DNA of 64,000 bases, taken from NCBI RefSeq assembly GCF_009017415.1, contig NC_092405.1, positions 2,542,001 through 2,606,000 on the forward strand, read 5' to 3'. The stretch is from Aspergillus flavus. Lineage: Eukaryota > Ascomycota > Eurotiomycetes > Eurotiales > Aspergillaceae. The notes beneath the pieces were generated by a model. It ran no database searches, was not told the origin of the DNA, and saw nothing but the letters and a program-made list of their open reading frames with translations. The translations under genes and the position numbers were made by a program. How positions within the stretch are numbered: position 1 is the stretch's first letter; each line of letters begins with the position of its first letter. Below are positions 57,317 through 64,000 of the stretch, in pieces.

Positions 57317-58040
57317 AGTAATAGCAATATGTTTGTTCAGATGGGCCAGTTTCTGATAAATCATAAATAAGATCAAAGAGGTTCTTACTGAAACATGGCT
57401 ATGTATGTGATATATATATCAATATAGATGTACTACTTCAATACTAGTAGTAGTAGTCAACCAAGTATACATGGCTTAATAATTTGATTTGATTTGTCAG
57501 CAAGTATTTAAATTGATGTATGAGCAAAAGTTTGTGTGTTGCTGCTTTACAAGATTTTCGTTTATTCAGTCTCACAATTGTTATGGATGTCACTTGTAAA
57601 CCACAACCCGGGTATACTAGGAGATAGTCCAAAGAGTAGGTAAGCTGACTTATAAGCCGTATAGTAAAGTACTAATAAGTACGCAGCAGTATCTTTGTGG
57701 CTTTATTCCCACCGCTGATATCATCTTGCATCTAGAGAATGACATCATAGCAAAAAAATTCCGGGGATGGAAAAGGGAATAAAATGAGGATCGAACCATT
57801 AAACTTGATTTCCATAGCAGACTCGGTTCGTTACTCATTAGGAAATAGGTAAGCACTTCAGCTTACTAGGGTCTCAAGGGGTCTACTCTATATTTTTTTG
57901 GAGTGTGAAATTGTTATCACAATCACTTGCTGTTTATCTACAGTACTATCTTCTCTTTCTACCCACTGCCTGACAGTTGAGTCCAACGCACTCCACATCT
58001 GCAGAGCTATGAATACCGAATTGGCCCGTGCCAAGTCTCA
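57317..58040. other. AT-rich divergent intergenic region
   Basis: Between the DsbA-like gene and the Frag1-like gene. A tRNA-like B-box (GGTTCGATCC on the minus strand, 57797-57788) is present, but no cloverleaf can be built around it. TAGTAGTAGTAG occurs near 57446-57457. Confidence 0.5.
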
Positions 58041-59315
58041 ATGAGTACAAACCCTCTCGTCCGCTGTTATGATTCAGCCTGGTTTCTTCTCCATATCTTC
58101 ATTCTCAACATTCCCCCAAGTCGACTCTTTCTCTTCCCAGCGTTAGCTGGCTCGGTCTGGTTTCTGACTCTGGCGTCCCTACTGTCAATATGGCTCGCCC
58201 ACGGAATGCCTCAATACCCGGGACAAAGTAACCAGCATGTTGCGTTCGTAGCTTCTTACCCCCCTCGTCTTAAACCTTTGTATATCATAACGTATTAACG
58301 CGGAGTCAGCTTCATCTCCGACATAGCGTCTTTCGAGTTGAAGCCACTTTTTCTCATCGGTGCTTCTATCACAGCCGTGGGTTTCGTGACCACCGTTTCT
58401 GCGGTTCATGTAGTGCGCTATGAGCCGGGATTCGCTTTGGTGAAATGTCCTGTAACCAACAACCGTAATGGCAATGGCGAACATGGTCTTACTGGGCATC
58501 GCAGTTCGTACCATAGTCACTGTGGCCATCATGACTCCTACAGCGAGGATGAAGAGGACCATGAAACTACGAGAACCCTAAAGCTTATCTCTCTGCTAGC
58601 CATCTTCGCTGCCGCCGTGGCTAGTATCGCGCTGATTTTACTGGCGGTCATGGATACCTTTCGGTATAAGAGCGCACATCACCTCTTCCTCCAGGTCTGT
58701 TTCGCTGGTCTGGCGATACAATCTGCTTGTACTGCTATTGTATATTCGAACGAGGTACTCGGGTTTGTGTCATATGTCTACCATCTGGGTGTATGGCAAC
58801 ACAATTGGGGGAGGAGAAGTTTACGAGTTAGAGTGTTGTATGTGTACCCTGTTCCTGTCCCTTTGAATTGGCGCCTTCGCTTGCTGCTACTTTTGGGATC
58901 TCTCAGCTCTTATCTTCCGTGGTCATAAACAAGCAAGACTGATCCCCCCCGAATTAGTGCCTCCCTCTCAACAGCCTTGATCATTACAGAAGTCTTCCTG
59001 GGAGTGGCTTTCATCTCTCTGACTGTACCTGAGGAAATCGCAAGCTATCGAAAGGCAGGGATCCTTGAATGGATTATTGCATTCCTGGGAACTATCTATC
59101 TTTGGTTATTTTGTGGGTTCCTCGACCGGTATGTCCTGCCATGGTGGACCATATTCCACCCCACTAGTATATCATTGACCATTGCGTCAGAACCAATTTC
59201 GACGGCTACGTCCCAAGCGTGCTTTACAGTCCCCCAATACAAAGAAAAGATATCGAACCACCCGAAAGCTTACCGGGCCAGATACGGAATTGGGACCCTG
59301 AGCGCGCCCCCCTAG
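58041..59315 (+). CDS. Frag1/DRAM/Sfk1-family membrane protein
   Basis: Predicted exons 58041-58243, 58310-58790 and 58938-59315 give 353 aa. The first join (GTTCGT donor, GTCAG acceptor) restores HVAFISDIASFELKPLFLIGASIT, the family hallmark. About six membrane helices are visible: FPALAGSVWFLTLASLLSIWL, PLFLIGASITAVGFVTTVSAV, LKLISLLAIFAAAVASIALILL, HHLFLQVCFAGLAIQSACTAIVY, LIITEVFLGVAFISL and ILEWIIAFLGTIYLWLF. A His-rich hydrophilic loop (GHRSSYHSHCGHHDS) sits between helices two and three. Family role: DRAM/TMEM150/Sfk1 proteins act at plasma membrane or lysosome/vacuole in lipid or autophagy control. The exon 3 acceptor (GCAAG at 58937) is weak, so about 10 residues around ISASLSTA are uncertain, as is the N-terminus. 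Confidence 0.65.
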
Positions 59316-59881
59316 TTGAGGGACCTTCAGGGGGGAGATATACGTGAACTTAGGTTTTCTGCTTCATCATATATGAACAACGATTTTCAGAGACATATCT
59401 GGATACATAATAGGACCTACATTGATCTCTAAACAATTCTATACTGAGATAAACTTGGCCATTTCGAGATATTGGATTTGGGGGAAAGAAGTATAACTAA
59501 CATACATACGCATTGGAAAACAGTAAAACAAATGTGAGTGTACGTGGCCTTCCGAGCGGTATCGTCGAGTTGGTAATACAATTTCGTAGGTTGACTGTAC
59601 GGATCGGTCAGTGAGTTTTCTGACTATACCACCTTGCTGTCTTTTTGTTGCCCATAACACCTTCGAATAGCATCACTAGTCATTCATTCATTCTTAAACT
59701 TTTTGTTGTTAGAATCCTTCCGCAACAACGGGTACAATACACATCAAATATACAAAAGCTGCTGTTCTCGTCAGACTTGAGGAGCCAGGCTGCCGTTCCC
59801 TCTAGGGGAAGGTGCCTTTTTCCTGATTTTCTATTGATGACAGGCGGGTCATTGGAGTCAATTCAGCCAGTATAGCAGCCT
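59316..59881. other. convergent 3' intergenic region
   Basis: 3' flanks of the Frag1-like gene and Vtc4. No supported feature. Confidence 0.5.
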
Positions 59882-62261
59882 TCAAAGTGCGTGTCCACCT
59901 TGGTTGACTAAAGTAGGCATATCGGTGTGAGAAGGCTGCTCTTGTCTGAGCTTCTCCAAGGTGGATGAATACTGAACCACGAGTTAGCTATTAGTCTGGA
60001 CGAAATGGCCATTGACGGGTTCCGCCTACCTTAAAAGCAAAGTTCAATACAAGGGCTACAGCCAATCCGATACACACAACTATCGGTCCAAAAGTATTGT
60101 CTAGATCCCGCCCGCTTCGTTGGCGAATAAGTCGAGAGCGCTTCTCATACATGTACCACCCCCAGGCTGCGGAAAAGATTGCAAAGCAAGTATAGACGAT
60201 AGCGAGGGCGCGGGCTATGTCATTGGTTTTACCCGCCGCGTTATAAAGACCCAGAGAGAGCGAGGAAAGAAGGATACTGACGTGAAGCCATTTTATGAAG
60301 GTTCGCTGGTTGGCAAGCCACACTTTGCTTTCGACCTTGACAGGTCCGGAATCCTTGATCCAGGTACCTGGCTCCCGTACACCCGGCGGCAAAGCAACCG
60401 AAGCCTGCTGCACGCGACTTGCACGTGAAAAAGAAAACGTTGGAAACAACGCAGCCAGACGGGACAGGGTCACAGGTCGGTCCTCTTGCTCTGATGATTC
60501 AGGTACTTCATGAGAGACGCCCTCTAAGGCAGACGGTCTGGAAGATGGCGCTGCCTGGGGTGATGGCCTCGGGCGTGTGGAACTTTCGACGTCTGGTAAC
60601 CTAGAGATGGGGGATCCCACCAAGGGCTTTACAGACGGGCTCGCCCTGTTGCCAAGGAAGCTTCCAACTGCCATGTCATCTTCCGCCCGTTTTGCAATTC
60701 TTTCTCGCTCCTGCTGGAACGCAGTCTCAGGATCCCGGCGGATGTCATTTTCCATCTCACCAAGCCAGAAAGGAAAGCTGTTGACATAGTCTTCAAAAAG
60801 CTGTGCGACGCCATGAACAAATTTAGAAAACCGTGGGGCCTCCTTCACAAGGTGTGAAACCATCAGATCATTGACCCATTCGGCTTTGTGTGCAGACTCC
60901 CCCCTCAGCTTAATCTCCAGCAAACCATACGGGAAGCGCGCGATTTCACCTGTTCGGACGGTACTGAATGGATATTCCATACCGACATTGTCGATATCAG
61001 TACGGTGCCATTCATTCGCATCACGGCAGGGTCGCTCTTCATCCAAAGAGTCTTCACGAATTAGTGCTAAATTCGTGTCGAGAGAGATGCGGATCCGATC
61101 ATCGCCAGGAATCTGGAAAGCCGTGCGAGTATAGTTGGCTCGCAGCATGGGTTGCACCTGGTGCTCCTTAATGAACGATTGCAGCTCATCCACATCCCTC
61201 TTGAGAGATTCTGCCTGCTCCGACTCTCCATTACCCATGTCGGTCATCCGATGGAGCTTCTTGTCAAATCGATATTCGCCGTCGAGAAACTCTTTCACGT
61301 GCTTCTGCTTCAGCTGCACCTTTACCTCTTTACTGCGATCGTCATCGGTCACGACCTTTTTCTCCAAGAAGATAGCAGGCTTATCTTTCAGATTTCCAGT
61401 CCATCTAATCCTCAGGGAACTGGCCTCAGGTGCACGTGCGACCTTTTGAGTGTAAAGGTCAAATTGTGGGGTGTCAAAGTATAGGGATGTGATTGTAGGG
61501 TCGTCTGGAAGTGTCTCTAATTCCTTAGAAGTGCCAGGGTTATAGATGAGGACCGGCAATCGTCGAAGGATGTAAGTTTTGACTTCTAGAATGTTATCGG
61601 AGTGTACCCAAAACTTCAATGATGAATATGAGTCTTGGCCGAACCGAGGCGCCTCCACATCCTTGGGCTCAACAACACCCTGACTCGATATTTCACGAAC
61701 AAAGGAATACATCACTGACAGCCTGCGGACTAGGGGCGAATAATCTTCAGAGTTAAATGGCAACTGCGATAGCCGGACTTGAAGCAGAGGCTTAACGCGA
61801 TATCGGGCCCCTCGCTTTCTATCATGCTTCTTTGCAGCTTTGAGGAACCCAGTGAAGTTGATGCGACTGTACTTCTCGAGCTCGCTCACTTCTTTGGTGA
61901 TACCATCTAATTCCTGGAGAACTTCGGAAGCGATAGTCTTCCTCTCATTTTCGTCGACTATAGTGGGTACCTCGTTTTCGTCAGAGGGTGCCAGTGGTCG
62001 CAGCTTGGTTTCACAGGCAGAAGTACGTTCCCTCAACTGCTGGGAAGTCTCCACTTGGAAAGCGTTGACTTTGTCCACTTGAACGTTGATCAGTTCCTGG
62101 ACAAAAGCCTCTTCATCCTGTTCCGTCCATTGAGTGTCCGAGTCACTGCCATCCCCGGTGACATCATGCTCTCTCAAGAGGACCTTGAGCTTGTGGTAAT
62201 CGATGTACTTCCCACTCCACGGAGGATAAATTGAATTCTTGAGAGTTTTACCAAAGCGCAT
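59882..62261 (-). CDS. vtc4: Vacuolar transporter chaperone 4, polyphosphate polymerase (Vtc4)
   Basis: Exons 62261-60030 and 59971-59882 (58-nt intron, GTAGGC donor, GCTAAC branch, TTCAG acceptor) give 773 aa; the second exon adds YSSTLEKLRQEQPSH and 14 more residues after the last membrane helix. Order of domains: SPX (1-160) with MRFGKTLKNSIYPPWSGKYIDYHKLK and KAAKKHDRK, the inositol-pyrophosphate sensor; the VTC tunnel catalytic domain (about 215-520) with SLYFDTPQFDLY, SLRIRWTGN, IFLEKKVVTDDD and YGLLEIKLRG; a disordered Ser/Pro linker; then a DUF202-type three-helix membrane domain (about 655-755). The catalytic Lys/Arg/Glu set is present, so this is the Vtc4 polymerase type and not Vtc2/3. 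Reaction: polyphosphate synthesis from ATP with transfer into the vacuole. Expression is under the PHO regulon in yeast; a CACGTG lies 325 bases upstream. Confidence 0.95.
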
Positions 62262-62932
62262 GGTGGTCTAGACACGACTTTGGAACGGCTGTGAAAGCGA
62301 GCGTGGTGGGAAAGAGTACTTGGTAACTGAGTTCGAAGGGATGGATAGAAAAGGCGCCCTTTGAATAGATAAGATGATAATAACAGAGAAAAATTGGGAT
62401 ATAAGATGGATTGCTGCTCACTCACTCCATCCAAAGCTGTGGCAAAGAATGAAAGAAAAAATTTCTGTGGACCAAAATTTACTGCAGTTATAGTGTCGTG
62501 TAGGTGTTAGTCCGACTAGCAGCTCTCCTACCCCCCAGGGCATACTAGTCCATAAGGTCCATACTATCGCAATGGCGTCTGGACGCACGTGCAAAGCTTT
62601 CCTCCCATTTTTGGTAAGGTGTTACATCGGTCAATGGGCCAGTCATAGCGAGGGATGCCGTTTGGACCCGCTAGGCGGTAACGATGTAGGTAAAATAAAT
62701 ACGCTACGGCCTGTTTTCATTTATTGGATACCTCTCATTACCGATACTGCTAGACCCGAGGTGCCGATAAGGATTTCCCGACAATAATTCTGGCTTCTTT
62801 CCTATACTGGCCCCAACTGCTTTGCCAGCTTCTTAATTGCTGCCTGAAGCTTTGTGTTTTCTTTGCCTATTAGCCGAAATATCTTTACTTAGTAGGCAGA
62901 GGTATTCTCATGTACCTGGATACTTGACCTCG
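62262..62932. other. divergent promoter between vtc4 and a Nudix gene
   Basis: Head-to-head gap of 671 bases. It carries the CACGTG noted separately. Otherwise no assignable site. Confidence 0.5.
62586..62591. promoter_or_regulatory. CACGTG E-box, candidate Pho4/NUC-1 site
   Basis: CACGTG is the core bound by bHLH regulators such as Pho4 and N. crassa NUC-1. It is 325 bases upstream of the vtc4 ATG. The hexamer occurs many times in this window at close to chance frequency, so position and gene identity are the only support. Confidence 0.3.
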
Positions 62933-64000
62933 ATGGAGACACCAAAGTCCGAGTTGTTAGAAGCAGTTCCGCTCTCCAGTTCTCTTCATGATGCACTACG
63001 GTACCTCCATGACCATCCGTATCCTCATGTTCCCAATCCGCCAGCATGCAATAAACGCGCCTCCGTGGCCCTCGTCCTTCGAGTCCGACCTACGCATAAC
63101 CATTGGCCCGACTCGCAACACTCGTCTATCACTCCGCAAGAGAACAATACTGCGTCAGTCAAGCAACGCTTGAATACTTTTTTCTCTCAGGACTGGGTTC
63201 AGAACGGCGATCCCGAGGCTCTCTTCATCAAACGAGCTTCCCGTGTGGGAGATCGCTGGACTGGCCATGTTGCTCTACCTGGAGGAAAGCGTGATCCAGA
63301 AGATGCAGACGACAAAGCTGCTGCTATTAGGGAAGCATCAGAAGAAGTAGGACTCGACTTGACGGCGGATGAGTATATATTTGTGGGGAATCTACCGGAG
63401 CGTGTTGTATCTACTGGTTGGACCTCCGTTCCGTACGTTTTCCTTCTATAGCTTTTCTTAGCTCAGCTGCTGATGGCGTTGATCCAAGTTTAATGGTTCT
63501 TTGCCCTTATGTTTTCCTTCTAACATGCAGTGATTCTCCGACCCTCCGACTACAGCCAACAGAGGTTGCTTCAACCCACTGGGTACCTCTTAGTGCTCTC
63601 CTTTCTCCTTCGCAGCGCACGGTGGAGTATGTCGATATATCGCAGCGCTATGCGAAAACGTCTGGATTTATCACCCGTCTTACTTATCGGTACATCTTGG
63701 GCCTTATGGAGTTTTCTGCTGTCCGGTTAAGGCCGACTGAAAGTCTTTGGTGCAATCCGTCGTTTGGATTTGCCGCTATAGACAGCCGAGGACCGTCTCC
63801 CCTAATGCAACGATTAAAGGCGTGGTTCTTTGGCAACCGACCTGATCCTGAGGACCAGACTCAGCCCCTTCTTCTATGGGGGTTGACTCTCGGTATTCTA
63901 GCTGACTTTTTAGATATGCTCCCGCCTCACACAGCTGTGCAGCTGTGGGAGTACCCTACGTTTACCTTCCCCGACCTACGCCTGATTACCAGCATTCTAA
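62933..64000 (+). CDS. Nudix hydrolase, Pcd1-like (3' end beyond window)
   Basis: Exons 62933-63432 and 63489-64000 (open to the right edge) give at least 337 aa. The intron (GTACGT donor, CCAAG acceptor) joins TGWTSVP to LMVLCPYVFLLTCSDSPTLRL. The Nudix box is LPGGKRDPEDADD...AAIREASEEVGLDL, with the catalytic REASEE core and a two-residue longer spacer, as in Pcd1/NUDT7 CoA diphosphatases. The preceding ALFIKRASRVGDRWTGHVALPGG agrees with that group. A C-terminal extension after QRYAKTSGF (LMQRLKAWFFGN, LLLWGLTLGILADFLDMLPP) is longer than in classical Pcd1 and holds an amphipathic or membrane-associating helix. Likely role: hydrolysis of nucleotide diphosphate-linked metabolites; substrate not determined. 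It shares a divergent promoter with vtc4. Confidence 0.85.

Noticed and set aside
57788..57797. tRNA B-box-like GGTTCGATCC on the minus strand
   Set aside because: The T-stem does not pair well and no D-arm, anticodon arm or acceptor stem can be built, so no tRNA or SINE is called.

Overview
The window reads as the nuclear genome of a filamentous ascomycete, most likely Eurotiales (Aspergillus or Penicillium type). The basis is many short introns (mostly 46-80 nt) with GTANGT-like donors, CTAAC/CTGAC branch sites and YAG acceptors, CT-rich 5' regions, intergenic gaps of 0.3-2.4 kb, and protein families typical of that order. I see no rRNA, tRNA, CRISPR array, insertion sequence or intact transposon. 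Exon-intron models were built by hand from splice signals, reading-frame closure and family motifs. Nearly all close in frame, but none was tested against RNA.

Layout, left to right. 0-9 kb: the 3' end of an unidentified gene, a CTD-kinase cyclin (Ctk2), an omega-like glutathione S-transferase, a fructosamine-3-kinase family protein with a GATA-site cluster upstream, and an armadillo-repeat Vid28/Gid5-like protein. 10-15 kb: a Pho80/PREG-type cyclin with an upstream ORF overlapping its start, the tRNA adenosine deaminase subunit Tad3, and a small GNAT-like unknown. 16-24 kb: a large Edc4/Ge-1-like decapping scaffold, an unknown small membrane protein, and a Chs7-family chitin-synthase-export-like membrane protein. 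24-26 kb is gene-poor. 26-37 kb: dienelactone hydrolase, the last ergosterol enzyme Erg4, an RNF10/Mag2-like RING protein, and a Ubp3/USP10-like deubiquitinase. 38-43 kb: a plasma-membrane-type Na+/H+ antiporter and RNase H1. 43-48 kb: a sparse stretch with an ankyrin-like protein and an APH-like kinase. 48-64 kb: a flavocytochrome-b2-like dehydrogenase, a DUF202 membrane protein, 6-phosphofructo-2-kinase/fructose-2,6-bisphosphatase, a DsbA/FrnE-like oxidoreductase, a Frag1/DRAM/Sfk1-like membrane protein, the polyphosphate polymerase Vtc4, and a Nudix hydrolase running off the right edge.

Most of this is housekeeping content with no metabolic gene cluster. Two genes belong to phosphate homeostasis: the Pho80-type cyclin at 10.6 kb and Vtc4 at 60 kb, the latter with a CACGTG site in its upstream region. 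The best material for a second look is at the RNA-processing level: a predicted 5-nt microexon that completes the catalytic Cys-Pro-Phe of the glutathione transferase, very short first or last coding exons, introns cutting active-site motifs in several unrelated enzymes, an RNase H1 whose mitochondrial-type leader lacks an ATG, an overlapping uORF at the Pho80 cyclin, and a kinase whose metal-binding Asn is replaced by Lys at a splice junction. I found no convincing new multi-gene system.
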